From: Ostrinia nubilalis
Taxonomy: Eukaryota; Arthropoda; Insecta; Lepidoptera; Crambidae
Direction: 5' to 3'
Assembly: GCF_963855985.1 (NCBI RefSeq)
Contig: NC_087105.1
Location: forward strand, 2,110,501-2,174,500
Length of the DNA: 64,000 nucleotides
Shown: one piece after another, positions 1-31,600 of the stretch
How positions within the stretch are numbered: position 1 is the first letter of the stretch
Layout of the letters: the number at the start of each line of letters is the position of its first letter
The notes under the pieces: generated by a model
What the model was told of the DNA's origin: nothing
The model's input: the letters and a program-made list of their open reading frames with translations, nothing else
The model's database searches: none
Made by a program: the position numbers and the translations under genes

Positions 1-18229
<18,229 letters not shown>

Positions 18230-18354
18230 AGTTTAAGTAACAAGAACAGTGGTGAAATAGTGACTGTGTGAGCTAGTGATGCAATGTGGGCGGAGCTAAT
18301 GAGTGGGCGTGGACTATTCAGAGTAGGGTTGCAACTTTGGGGTGGGAAGTTTTG

Positions 18355-18384
18355 AATAAATGTAAATAAAAATTTATAAATAAA
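18355..18384 (+). terminator. SEL1L polyadenylation signals
   Basis: Three AATAAA hexamers occur within 30 nt, starting 126 nt after the SEL1L stop codon. Confidence 0.75.
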
Positions 18385-18389
18385 GGAAT

Positions 18390-19522
18390 TTCAACACCTT
18401 TTCAAAGTACGCCCAAACATATCTTCACGCTCCATTTTGAGCTCCTTGTGATCATGAAATAGGGCTAGGATCTTTTTGCACAATGTGGAAGTAACCTTAA
18501 GGTGAATTCACATTGACATTTGTATGACACAATACAAATATCACAGCTCCTGCGGATGTGAATATATCTTTATTCTTAAAACGTCGTGTAGACATGTGAT
18601 GATTGACCCATTCTTCTTAAAAACTCAAATGAAGTATAGAAATTATTTTCGAACACAAATACAAAATATGTAATATTAACACATAAATGATCAGAACTTA
18701 GAATCTAACCAAAGAGCTGTTTGTAAATCTTACATTCATTGTCCGCATTTGTACTTTAATAATTCAATTTGGAAGACCACATTTAAATGTTTGATCTTAT
18801 TATTGTGTTCTTCTTGTTGTTACTTTATGCATTATTGATGTGTCTATAATTGTTTTAATTATTATACAATTTACCCAGCCCCAAAAAACTATGCTGTTGC
18901 ATACGTTCCTATAAGTGTCAGTTGTTTAACGAAATAAATAATTTAAATTATTTGATATGGCAGTCGTTTCATTTTATGAATTAGGTACTTGCATTCTTTA
19001 TACAGTGTTTTCAAGGAATATTTTCATTAAATGGCCACATCTTTACCTCATCATATTAAAGAAAGAACTTTTGTTGAAAAATATTTAAGTTTTTAGTGAT
19101 TAATATCTTTACTGAAAAATGAAGATTCCCCATCCCACCAATCCCTACACACCATATCAGTAAATTATCCCACACTTCCTTTGTAAAAACGCAAGTAGCG
19201 CTATCTAGCCTGGCTAACCGAAACTGAAATACCGCCATCTACCTACATAACTGAAATACAAAACAAACCTGCACGTACTAGTTAGTACCAATAATCACCG
19301 TCACTGCTTTTGTGTTGATGGCGCCTCTGTCTGACGCGTTGATCTGACGTATGATCTGGCAACTGGCACGTGATTTGCCACTCGACCGGAAGTGCGACGC
19401 AAGTTATCGAGCTGGGCCATTTGTGACGCGTGACGTGGCGCGCCCTGACATGCCACTCGGTATAAGTGACAAATATTAGTGGCACGTAACATTATTGTTG
19501 TTACTTACAAAAATTGTAGAAA
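18390..19522. other. Intergenic region between SEL1L and the MADF gene
   Basis: AT-rich with no gene seen. The last 230 bp (about 19290-19522) become GC-richer, with many short CG-containing words (GACGCGTT, CACGTG, GTGACGCGTGACGTGGCGCG). This fits a promoter/5' UTR for the MADF-BESS gene. No TATA box was assigned. Confidence 0.4.
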
Positions 19523-20515
19523 ATGAGGGACGATTACGAATATAACAATCAATTAATCCAAATGATCCAAGAAAGACCGTGTCTGTTCGATTACAACAGA
19601 CCCGATTATAGGAACAGGAACGTTCAAGATGCTGCGTGGTTAGAAATATCAAATAAAATGGATGAATCGGGTATGTATGTTTAATAAGTTTATTTTTTAT
19701 CCCTGTGACTGTGCAATAAATCAATCATAAATTATCTCAATCTCATCGATTTATATTTACTTTTTTTCCTCTACATCTGGGTTGTCTGGAAGAAATCTCT
19801 CGGCGATAAGCCTCGGCTGCTTTGTACTTATGAACTTAGCTCTTTGAGCTCTGTGCATTAGAGCATTTCATTGAATTGTTTTTCAACAAATTTTAGTAGA
19901 TCCTGATAAAGAGTAATAAATTTATTTTTCACTAAGTTCTCTTTACCTATTTCAGTTGCCGATTGCAAAGAAAGATGGAAGAACATACGGGGATGTTACA
20001 CGAGGCATTTAAAAAATCGTAACAGAGCGTCCGGCTCTTCTTCGAAGACGAAATACGTCAAACCATATTATTTGGCTGAGCAGCTACAGTTTTTGGATGG
20101 TTTCACGAAAACCAGACCACCGAAGGGGTTTTTTTATGCGGAACCAAGAGCAGAAATGGATCAGGAGGGCCTTGAAATGGAGGAGGATTCTGACAACAGT
20201 CGTGATGCTGAAACACCGTCTCCTATCCCTTCACCCGTACATATAAAGGCAGTCAAAAGGGAGTCAGAAATGTTTTCTAAACCAAACGACGTTAAGAAAC
20301 CTAAAAAAGTATCTCTAAATGACGTGAACACATTTGCCGTGGAATATTTCAAGTCGAAACAAAAGATGACTGAACACAGCGAACATCGGGACCCAGATTT
20401 CGCGTTCCTGTACAGTTTATTACCGGATATGAAGGACATGACTCGCGAACAGAAACGCAAGTTCAAAATGGGTGTGCTTCAGTTAGTCGGCGATGTACTG
20501 GAAGATAATACTTAA
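19523..20515 (+). CDS. MADF-BESS domain protein (Adf-1-like transcriptional regulator)
   Basis: Two exons, 19523-19670 and 19956-20515 (phase-1 intron), give a 235-residue protein. Residues 1 to about 90 form a MADF DNA-binding domain: NQLIQMIQERPCLFDYNRPDYRNR, AAWLEISNKMD, VADCKERWKNIRGCYTRHLK. An acidic linker and a basic KRESEMFSKPNDVKKPKK stretch follow. The C-terminus, DPDFAFLYSLLPDMKDMTREQKRKFKMGVLQLV (in two overlapping parts), fits the BESS interaction motif. MADF-BESS proteins are nuclear regulators expanded in insects, and the target genes of this one are unknown. ATG chosen as the first in frame after an AT-rich leader; it begins right at the domain. The length is typical. The gene is flanked at a distance by an inverted pair of 208-bp MITEs. 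Confidence 0.88.
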
Positions 20516-20807
20516 TATTAAATGTTTAAGTTTCGGCCGAAGTAGTTTATAGAGGCGTCAAGTGAATTCAAAATCTCCCCCTAAAATGCCTTAATTATTG
20601 TTTTTCAATTTCACAATTAGGTAGTACTCGAATTATTATAAGTTTATTGAATACTGAGACTAAGTAATGCCCGTTTTCACCATCAATCTCTAATTTTTAA
20701 GTGTCCCCTTTGAAAACAAAATTCCTGTTATGTGATCACATAAAAATTAGGGATTGATGGTAACAACAGTCATAAAACTTGTATTAATTTAAGGTATCCC
20801 GTAAAAC

Positions 20808-21470
20808 TAAACTCTGATTTTTAATTCGACGGAATTTTGACATTTCAGAAGTGTTGTCAACATTGAAACATTCCCACTAAGAATGGAGAGCATTTTCATA
20901 AATTAAAAAATAATCCTTTCTTGAATTAAAGATTTCACTTGAAAAACTAAGGCTTAAAAATGTAGGTACCGATCATTTCAAAATGGTTATTTGAATTTTT
21001 ATTATCATACTTTTGAAGTTACAAAAAAAATTGGGAAATTATTTTTCTATTACTGGACTCCCTGGCCAATAATCCATGGGTTACAAACCTTTTTTATGAA
21101 AATCCTTTTGTTAATAAAATCTTAGCTTCATAAAATAATCAATTTAACAAGATGCCAATTTTATAATCCAAGTTGATTATGATGACGATAATGATGATTG
21201 ATGATCAATACATATTTTTGTTTATGATAATATGTTGTTTTACCGTGTTTAAAACACGTTTTTTTCTATTTAATCTTTAAAATGTACATAATAATTAGGG
21301 TACATTAAATTCACAAAACAAACAATAGTTCATTCTTGTAAGTTGTACTTGATGAAATTTCATTTCATATTATTTATTAATAATTCAAAGCAAAAAAGGC
21401 TTATTCCATCTGAATTGTCAAAAAATGACAGCTGTCAGAATTCCGTCGAATTAAAAATCGGACTATAGGT
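20808..21470. repeat. Inverted-repeat element, about 660 bp
   Basis: GATTTTTAATTCGACGGAAT (from about 20816) is matched by its complement ending near 21466, each followed inward by TTTTGACA-like sequence. The interior is AT-rich without ORFs. Probably a MITE; target duplication not resolved. Confidence 0.55.
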
Positions 21471-21794
21471 GTAAATAAATAAATTTGTTTTAAATATTAC
21501 TTGTTTTAATAACATTTTCTAGATTTAAATTGATGGATGGTATGATGTTTACCAATTAACTAAGAGAAAATAATTTTACTTTACTAAGTACTATTAAAAG
21601 TAAACATAACAATACGTTATTATACCTAACATAGGTAGAAAAACCGTATTAAAATAAATTGATCTTCATGATGAAATTAAAATTGATCCATCTTCCGACG
21701 CTAATTTAGTCAATCGGTTGTAATAATACTATTTTGGCAACGATTTAAAAAAATCATCTTGAAGTAAAGATTCATGACAATAAGGCCTGTGGGT

Positions 21795-21914
21795 CTAGAC
21801 AAAGTGCAAATTATAATCGCAAACCAGTCGAAAAGTGGTCGAAAAGCCCCTTTTTTGTATGGAGTTTTGACGGATTCGATTTTCGATTCGATCAAAAAGT
21901 GCGTTTTGTCTAGG
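21795..21914. repeat. TCTAGACAAAGTGC-ended short element
   Basis: Begins GTGGGTCTAGACAAAGTGC and ends AAAAAGTGCGTTTTGTCTAG, with internal ATTCGATTTTCGATTCGATC. A relative in opposite internal orientation lies at 40262-40389. Confidence 0.55.
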
Positions 21915-21920
21915 GGGGTT

Positions 21921-22007
21921 GGTTGCATCATCTTACTTTAACTTTGACAAACGTCAAAAGTTACATACAAAAAGCACCGGTTATCGTCGTAGTAAGATGG
22001 TGCAACC
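21921..22007. mobile_element. Short MITE, GGTTGCATCATCTTAC ends
   Basis: Ends GGTTGCATCATCTTAC and GTAAGATGGTGCAACC are inverted, with interior TTTAACTTTGACAAACGTCA. A diverged relative is at about 60809-60932. Confidence 0.7.
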
Positions 22008-22028
22008 CACCCTAAGACTCAAAATAAC

Positions 22029-22545
22029 GATGTAGTGTATATGTTACGGTCAAAGTGATAAATGTGAAAATTATGAATAATCGCCGGTTATTATGAATAA
22101 TTACCGCATGATTTGGTAAATGTGATTAATATGAGGTCATTTATGTGTGTATAAAACTAAATAGGCGGCTTAGGGGTGGCCCAAGGGCCACCCCCGCCGC
22201 ACCCTAACCTATTTTTCGCTTTAAATCAAAACATTATGTTATAGGCATCATGGAAAAGTAATATTATGCAAGAAACATTCCAAACTCATTATGCCAAATT
22301 ATATTAATATATGATATCAAAACGTTCAAAAGTTTGGCTGTACACGAGCACGTACACAAGATGTTGTTCTCTTTTATGAAATTTGATAGTACTAAGGTTG
22401 AATTATTAAGTAATCACTGTTAAATGTGATTAATTTATCACTTTTACCGCGACTGTCGGTAATTATTCATAATTACCGGTTATTATTAATAATTTTCAAT
22501 TTATCACATTGACCGTAACATATATTTAAACTACATCGCGAACCA
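22029..22545. repeat. Inverted-repeat element, about 517 bp
   Basis: Left end GATGTAGTGTATATGTTACGG..GATAAATGTGAAAATTATGAATAA (in parts) is mirrored by the right end TTATCACATTGACCGTAACATAT..CTACATC. The interior has a G-rich block and further GGTTATTATGAATAAT repeats. Non-coding. Confidence 0.65.
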
Positions 22546-22628
22546 GCAGGACGTATTTTGAATCTTATTGTCATGTGTTATGATTGACAAATGAAAAATT
22601 AGAACTTGTCAAAAAAGACCAAAAGGAA

Positions 22629-25600
22629 TTACGATGCTTGCTTCTCCAGCAGTTCGATTTTGCGCGCTATGTCGTCGGCAGAGAACGTATAGTCCATTGA
22701 ATGCTGCTCTTTCTCTTCGTCTTTGACGTTGTTGTTTTTCTGCAATCAAATAACAAAAGGAATAAATATAATATGAGCAAGGAATACACCAATATCATCA
22801 ATTTCCAATTCGGAAAATATCTTATTTTTTTATTGGTCTGCAAAACTGGTTTTACAAAGTTACATACATAAAATTAACTTGACTTAGTTGGCATTAATAA
22901 TACATTTCCAGATAAACTTGAAAGATTAGAACGCATTTCAGTGGCGCTCCAAAATGGCAGGCTAGACTGAAATGAGGGCTATCGTTTTTATACTCAACAG
23001 TTGGCACCCCTGGTTTGACAGGACCTTACTCTACAGTGGCGCCATCTTGATGAGTGCAAATACGATAGTCCTCCTACCACTTTCGCGCTCACCAGTTGGC
23101 GCCACTGTCTTCGCTACTAGCAAGTGACAGGACCTTACTCTACAGTGGCGCCAACTGGTGAGCGCTAAAACGATAGCCCTCATTGGAGATAGCTTGGCTA
23201 TCTAAAAGTCCCATAGTAATCTCAATGTCAGCCTGTATAATATTTTTGGGGCATCCTGTAATCAGGCCCCTTTCCCACTGGGTAATCTGGGTTCACTTCG
23301 TACCCAGGGCCCCGCAATCGAGGAGCCCCCGTCAGCACAAAAAAAAATACTGTTCAGTTGTAAGTTATCGCTATAATTTTGCAATATCCCTTTTTTGAAA
23401 ACACCTTGATCCTTATGTGCCCAGGGCCAGTAGGTTAAAGACGGCCCTGCCTTTAATGTGTACGCGACACAGATCACAGAAACTAAAGGGATATGTGACA
23501 AGGGGGCGGGGCCAGTGTCGCAGCAATATGCCCAAAAACAGAACACATTGCTCGTGAAAGCAATGATGACAGCAGCGACGTCATAATGTAAACAGTTTAC
23601 ATTGCTTGCGTAGTACTAAAGATTATTCGAATGTTGAGTATTGATACCGTAATGGAGCACATATTTTGATTACTTTGTGTGTGTGAATTTCTAATGCGAC
23701 ACGGAGTTTCGAACTCAGCGCATTCGTATTATACAAACTTACCCAAAACTGAGCATACTCCGGCGACACCGACTGCAAGTACGCGATCTTGTCCTCAATA
23801 TCCTTGAGCCTCTTGAACACGTCTCGGGATACCGACTTGATGTTCAGATAGTCTTCTACTGCAAGGACTCTCTCAGCTATGGAGGGCGGCAGGCCAGCAG
23901 ACGGCAGGTCTTGGGAAAACTCGCGCCGCGTCACGGTTTGAGGGCCCCACTCGTTGTTCACTTTGCGGACTGGAATAACATAGCATAGGTGTTGGTTGCA
24001 AAGCTTTAAAACGAATTCTGTTACTTTTATTTATGCATAACAAGGCAGGTATTTGACCGCAATCGCACCTGGTGTTGTGAGATGCAGTCTAGGAAGGTAC
24101 ATATCTGCCTGTAAGTGCCTATTCACTCTCGCCTTGAAAAGGCTCGGATTATAGTGTTCGGGAATGACAGCTGCAGTAATACTGAACTACTACTGTGTGT
24201 GTGTACCTACTGTGTAGTAGCACAGATAATATAGTAGTAGTGTACTGCTTGTATCACACTAGCAATATTCAAAGTCATGTACCTAGATTACGTAGGTATA
24301 TGATTCTAAACTGGGATAAACCTTATAAATCGTCTATAGCCATATTTTTTTGCAAGCAGACCTCTAATCTATCGGTTGGAATGAATTAAAAACAACATTC
24401 AATTAGAATAGGCGATAAAAACTTTATCCAATTAGTTTGTGGTTTCTACGGCTCGCCGACAAAAAACTACCTATCTAAATAAATTCTGATAAAGATTGAT
24501 TTCGTGATAAAGATATTCCATAACAACTTACTTTTCAAATGCCCTTTACAATCACTTCGCCTAACGAATTGCGTTCTAACTCGCGCGCACGTTTCCGTTT
24601 CTTCTGTCTCGTTTTCTCCTTTAGTCGGTATGAAGTCTCTAATGTTATTAACGTTCACTTGCTCTCTCTTTCTCTCAATGAAGTTCTGTATTCGTTGCTG
24701 CAGTTCTTCGCTGGATACATTTATTTGTATTAAGTTCTTGTCTAGGATTTGTTCTGAGCCGATTTGTTGTGGTGGCGGTGACGGTGATGAGTTTGATGAA
24801 GGTTCGATCACACCTGCAAGGATAGGTCTATGTGAGGTGATGTTTAGTGATTGATCCGGCTCGAAGGACCAAATTTGAAATAAGAGACTTGTTAGTTATC
24901 TTGCAAAATGTGGATAGGGATTGTATTAATGTGAGATTTAATATTATGAGATTAAAATAAAAAAGCAGCATGCAATAAAAATATTTATTTCATGTAAATA
25001 ATCTGTATACTAAATATATTTTCTTGCCCAGAGGCATTTGATCAAACAAATCACTTAATTGAAAAATCAACACTTAGGTAAGTTTTAACTCAAACAACAA
25101 TAAACACAACAGTTCGTCTTTTGTTCTCAGTACATTTACTTAACTAATAATAATAGAAAGAATAAAATAAAAATGTTTCTATAGCTTACTTAAAAAATAA
25201 AAGTAAATTAAACTAATAAAAATATCAAACTACCTTTTTGAGCGAAATCATTGTATGATTTCATATAATTTTGATATTAAAAACTAAAAATCAGCTGCCA
25301 AACTTAACAGATCGTAAATTCGTAATTCATATTATTGCAAAATTCATACGGAATATTTCCTTCACTAATACATAGGCGTAAGGTGGTAACTTCTTATTAT
25401 TATACCTAAAGATATTCGGCACATTTGTATTATAGGAACCTATTCATGTTCAATACTAGCAAGCAATTGCCTGTATACAGGGTGTTAGGTAAATGGGTAT
25501 ATGAGCCGACACTAGCCTATGTTAACATGGTCATATAAATGGTATGGTCAAGTTAGAAATTTGATAACATCATTTTAATTTTTTTAATTTTCATACAAAA

Positions 25601-28600
25601 TAAATTTTATAAAATCTGATTTGTATGAAAATTAAAATAATTAAAATGAAGATATCAGTTTTCTGACTTCACCATACCATTTATATGACCATGTTAAAAT
25701 GGGCTAGTGTCGGCTCATATACCCATTTACCTAACACCCTGTAGAAGTTTAATAAACCTAATCTTTATAGTATAGACTGGCAAGTTATTTTCATATAGTT
25801 ATGGATCACCTGATAGTAAGTGACTTGATGTTCTATCATTATGTTTCTATGACTATTAGGGCTGAATTAAGAGCTTGGTCTGAAGTCTTCTAAACAACAA
25901 TTTTGTTGCAAAATTACTCTTATTTCAGCTACATATTTGATGTGCCTGATATTAGACTCTCATACCAGCTGTTCCCTTTCGAATTTTGTTGCAATATCGC
26001 TCCTATTCCATTTACAGGAGATCTACACCCTACACCGGCTGTTCCCCTCTTTTATGTATACTAGACCACGCACATTCCGTGTTCTCCTTCCATTGTGGCG
26101 CAGCAGTTGCATACACCTCCCGCTTCCATACCGAGACACTGGCTTTTAGCCTCTCGATGATATGCCCCACGGCCCCTAACGATTTTAATCTTACTCTTAG
26201 TTGCAAAGTCACTCCCATTCCATCTACTTAAGATATAAAACGTGTCGTCTGTAAAAATACTTTCCTACACTGGCTGTCCCCCTCTCTTATGTATACTAGA
26301 CCACGCACATTCCGTGTTCTCCTTCCATTGTGGCGCAGCAGTTGCATACACCTCCCGCTTCCATATCGGGACACTGGCTTTTAGCCTCTCGATGATATGC
26401 CCCACGGCCGCTAACGATTCAGCTCTGTGTGGACTGCTGACCGCTATGACGACCGACGCCTCACGGCACGGGACGTTGCCTAGTCTGGAAGGAGCGAGAA
26501 TTTTGGGTTTAGAAAGGCAGTGATTGGATAAAAGATATTTTTTGCGATATTGTAACGGCCTAGCTAGCTTGCATGAATGTAATACTATTGCAATGCCTTG
26601 AAATCTGAATTTCTTGGGCTACTTCTTTTCAAAATGATCACCTGTAGGCCCAGAACGCGCGCCACGATAAACTTTTATCGATTTTGCACGATAAGCCCAT
26701 ACATTTGTCATTTCATTTATCATGGCGCGCATCCTAGCCCGACTGCTTTGTAGGTACTTTTTATACGGTAAACCGCAAAGAATAATAATTATATTACACA
26801 GGTCATGTTTGAATTTTGATTTGTGGCTTGGACGAAGTTGGTGATCCAAATTCCGAGAACAGGTTGAAATTCTAGACAAGCACACAATAGGAATGGAGCC
26901 GCTACCACAAAGTATCATATTTTGTTACGTGTTTTGTATCCGAAACCATGATAAAGATTATGTTCACGATTCTAAACATCGTAACTTCTTAGCCACAACT
27001 AGAGATTGCAAATATTCGATAGTTTTCTATTTCGAATATTCGAATATTTTTTCAGTGATATTCGAATATTATTCGAATATTCGAATACTTTCAAAAAAAA
27101 TAAAAAGTACTTAAATTATCAATGTTTTATTGCTGGTTTTATTGCTTTAGGAACTATATTTTAACTATTTAACAATATAGTTTTTAAAACAGTTATAAAA
27201 TTCTCATAATCATCGTCATTTCAGCCATAGGAAGTCCACTGCTGAACATAGTCCTCTCCCAGTGACTTCCACAATGACTGGTTGGCAGCGGCCTGTATCC
27301 AGCGCCTTCCCGCTACCTATATGAGGTCTTCGGTCCACCTTTGTGGGTGGACGTCCCACGCTGCGCTTTTTGGTACGTGGCCTCCACTTCAGAACCTTGC
27401 TGCCCATCGGCCATCATTTCAGCGTACTATGTGATCTGCCTATTGCCACTTCAGCTTGCTAATCCGTCGGGCTATGTCAGCGACTTTAGTTCGTTTACGG
27501 ATCTCCTCATTTCTGATTCAATCTCGTAAAGAAACACTGAGCATAGCCCTCCCCATAGCACGCTGTGCAATTTTGAGCTTATTTATAAAGCCTATTGTAA
27601 GAGGCCACGTTTCCGAGCCGTGTGCCATCACTGGTAGAGGTAACACACTGATTGAAGAATTTCGTCTTCAGGCACTGAGGTGTTTGGACGGAAAGATGTT
27701 GTATAGTTTCCCGAACGCTGCCCAGCCGAGTTGGATTCGACGATTTACCTTTTTCTCGAAATTTAATCTACCTAGCCGAATCGTTTGTCAGAGGAAGACA
27801 TACTTGTCAACACAGCACAACAGTCTCGAGAATCGAGCTCCAACCGAAACAAGCTTCGTTTTGTCCATGTTCATCCGAAGGCCTGCCTGTTGAGAGACTC
27901 GATTAAGGTCTTTGAGTATTGTGCCGAGGTCTTCAAGCGATTCTGCCATGACCACAATATCGTCAGCAAACCGAAACTGAGTGATGTATTCGCTATTGAA
28001 AGGTAATTATGCCTAATCATTTTCATTCAAAGAGCTTGAAAGCGTCTTCCAATGCAGCGGTCAATGGTTTCGGAGATATAACATCTCTCTGCCTCACGCC
28101 TCGCTGCAGAGGAATCGCCCTCGTGCTCTGCTCCTGTACTCGGCTCGACATGGTAGCGTTTCTGTACAGGAATTTCAGCATCTCGATATACCGATAGTCA
28201 ATACGGCACCGCTAAAGAGACTGCAGCACTGCCTAAGTATCGATCGAATCAAAGGCCTTCTCATAGTCTAAGAAAAGCATCACCACGCTTCTATCCCATG
28301 CCTCTGGCGTTGTTCCTTAGAGTAAGACGGAACGAGTTTCGGTGTTCCACCCGCGTTCAGAAGCTCCCAGGTTATTCCGTCATCACTCGGTGCCTTGCTG
28401 TTCTTTAGCTGTTTGAGAGCCTTCCTAATCAATCTCGTATAGGCTGATATACGGGATGTCTTTGGTATAGTGTCGCGTTAACCTAGCTCTTGCATCTGTT
28501 GCGGAGTTATTAACAGGTTTGGAGGTATGTAGCTGTCCATAAATCTTTTCGATCTCACCCAGAACCTCGGCTTTTCTTGACGTTACCGTCCGCCGTCTTC

Positions 28601-31600
28601 AGCATCGTTAGCTGACTTTGCTCAATAGTTGTCTCTTTCAGGTAATTTGGAACCTTGGTTTCGCAAGACAACTTAGTGTTCACCAATGAAGTCGGAAGCA
28701 TCAATGACTAGTTCTTTTAGTTGGTTATGTATTTGATGCCTCCGACCACATTTGCAAACACTAAGTTGTCTTCGTTCTATCTTTTCTGTTTATTTTTTTA
28801 ATATTCGAATATTCGAATACATGTTAATTTACTATTCGAATATTAAATTTGGAATCTAAATTCGAATATTCGAATATTCGAATATTCGATTGCAACCCCT
28901 AGCCACAACTCTATCAGTAAGTAGGTAAACTACACATAAATGTATGATTATTTTATTAGTATGTTCTTCTCTGGCTGTTCAAGTAAAAAGTACGAGTACA
29001 TTATGGTCAAGGTCTCCATGACACGCGCTTTTTAATGCTAATAAGGTAGTTAATTTTCCTGTATCATTATTTTATCATTACAGTAGCGGCATTCGCGTAT
29101 AAAATTGAGGATGTGCACAATTTGCCGTGGTCAGAACGTCCTTCGCCGTTCTACTATGCGATTGCTGCGTGAAATCGCAATTTCAATGAAAATGCTAAAG
29201 AAACCCTAACAGTGTTATTTTATAAATAAAGCCTTAATCGAAACAGTTATTGCAGTATTTATAGCGTTTTCGTACTAAAGAATGTAGCTATTACCACTAT
29301 TACTTATACTTTAATTTCTATTTAATTATTTTTTCTCTTTCCTAAACTCTATCAAAATCGGTTGATCCTTCCGCATTTGCCAAAACAAAATATCAAAATG
29401 GAAATGTCATTAAAGGCATTTCCTTTAATTAATTTTCTCTTTTTAAGTATACAGGGTGTTAGGTAAATGGGTATATGAGCCGACACTAGCCCATGTTAAC
29501 ATGGTCATATAAATGGTATGGTGAAGTCAGAAATTTGATATCATCATTTTGATTTTTTTAATTTTCATACAAAATAAATTTTATAAGATCCGATTTGTAT
29601 GAAAATTAAAATAATTAAAATGAAGATATCAATTTTCTGACTTCACCATACCATTTATATGACCATGTTAACATGGGCTAGTGTCGGCTCATATACCCAT
29701 TTACCTAACACCCTGTATAACCTACAACCAGAGGCGGCGTTAAGCGTGGGCGATGTGGGCCACCGCCTACGGCCTCGCGGTACAAGGGGCCTCGCGACTC
29801 AAAAATGTTTAAAGCGAGAATAAAACAAAAATAAGCCGTAATGGGTGCGACTCTGGATGGGTGTGACTCTGCAAAGTATATTATTTGTTATGGATGTGAT
29901 TCTGGTTTGGTGGCATCTTGCCTAATGGCAAATCGCAAAAACTTCCCGATTAATCGGGACTATACGATGTTTACAGTTGATTTTCCAGAATATCGCAAAT
30001 TCTTAGATACATAACGTTTGTACTGCCGGAATTCATTCTCCTCTGGAATGTCCCCAAAATTCCATTATTTTTGCCGTATCACTTACCGTTTTCGACATAT
30101 CTGCGTGTGCAAATGACCTGCGCGTATCGATACGATTAATATTATAGGGAGTCCTTCGTACTTAATATTATGAACCTCAAGATTATAACTCAAAAACATT
30201 TTACGAAACTATTGAATAAATAATTGATTTTTTGCAATATTGCAAATATCATAGGACTCATTGTTAGTGCTGCTAAAGTTCATCACCCCTTCAGGAAACC
30301 CCCAAAATTTCATTATTTTTGCCGTATCTCTTACAGTTTTCGAGATATTTGCATTTGCAACCAATTGTGCTGTTTTGCAACCATTGAAAATGTTTGATTT
30401 TCTCGTAATTCGTCAGTAACTCGTAAACTATCATAAATACGAAAAAAACGTTAATAATCAATTTTGTAGATATTCCAATTTTTCACAAAAAAGTTTCAAT
30501 ACATTTTTCATTTCAGACAATAGTTTTTTAGTTATAACAAAAACAATGCTTTTTTCAATTGTTTAAACAATTTGCGAATGGCCGATAGTCTACACAAACT
30601 AATGGCCACGATTCCACCACGAGACAAACCTACTGTCAAAATTTTAAATCGATTGCTTCATTTCCCTATTAGTAATCGTTCGCCAAAATTTTTCATTTAA
30701 TACTTATTAATCTAATTTGTATTTTCATGAATAAAAACTTGGCAGTGTTAATTGTTTTTATTATTTTATAAAATCCGTCTTCAGGTCGCCATAGAACAGG
30801 GCCTCGCGAAATCTGTCTTGCCCACATCAAATTTAGTTGTTGCCCCGCCACTGCCTACAACAATACATTTTACTAATTTATCTCAACAATAATGTTACAA
30901 TCATATTCGTGAGGTAATTATGTAAACATCGTCATCAGACAAGTGTAATTATTATCTTCATAGCCGTGACATGACCAACTTCAACTTACTGATAAAATAC
31001 AAATATCTTATGAAATACATGCCCATAGCATTTGCATTGCTGTCGGCCTACTTCAAATTCAAAACGTGAAATTAACCCTTTCATTGCCGAGCCAATGGGC
31101 GGGTGGATTTTAAAGTTCCATAAGTAATCCAGATAACATTAAACAATTACGGGTTTTTTTGTACTTTTCGTTTCAGCCGAAAGACGTCCACTGCTGGACA
31201 AAGAAATAAACTGATTACTTTTATTAAAATGTATTCAAAACCGGTACTTTACTTGTAAATCGATTGTCGATACTAAGGCCTCAGCCTCGAACTTAGCGGG
31301 CAGCGGGGCGGCGGCGGCGGCGGCGCGGGAGCGGCAGGATCTTATGCGTAAAATCAAATAGACCGGTTCTCGAAAACAGCGGCGCGGCAGCGGGGCGGCA
31401 GCGGGCAACGAGCGGGCAGCGGCGAGGGAGCGGGCAACGAGCGGGCAGCGCACTCCTTCTTTTGCCCACAATAAATCGAGCGTTAGGAATAAATTTGAAT
31501 CGAAATAAAATTGTCGCCGTTGTTCAGACATTTCGTTTGCGAATAAAAACAAATATCTCGACAACACAACCCCAAACACAACACTTCGCCGCTAAAGCGC

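Noticed and set aside
24146..24240. Possible small RNA or exon in TGTGTGTGTACC/ACTACTACTG sequence
   Set aside because: Simple low-complexity sequence in an intron, with no fold or frame that stands out.
27007..28893. ATATTCGAA arrays as a CRISPR or telomere-like array
   Set aside because: No unique spacers and no regular period, and the genome is eukaryotic. They are the subterminal parts of a transposon.
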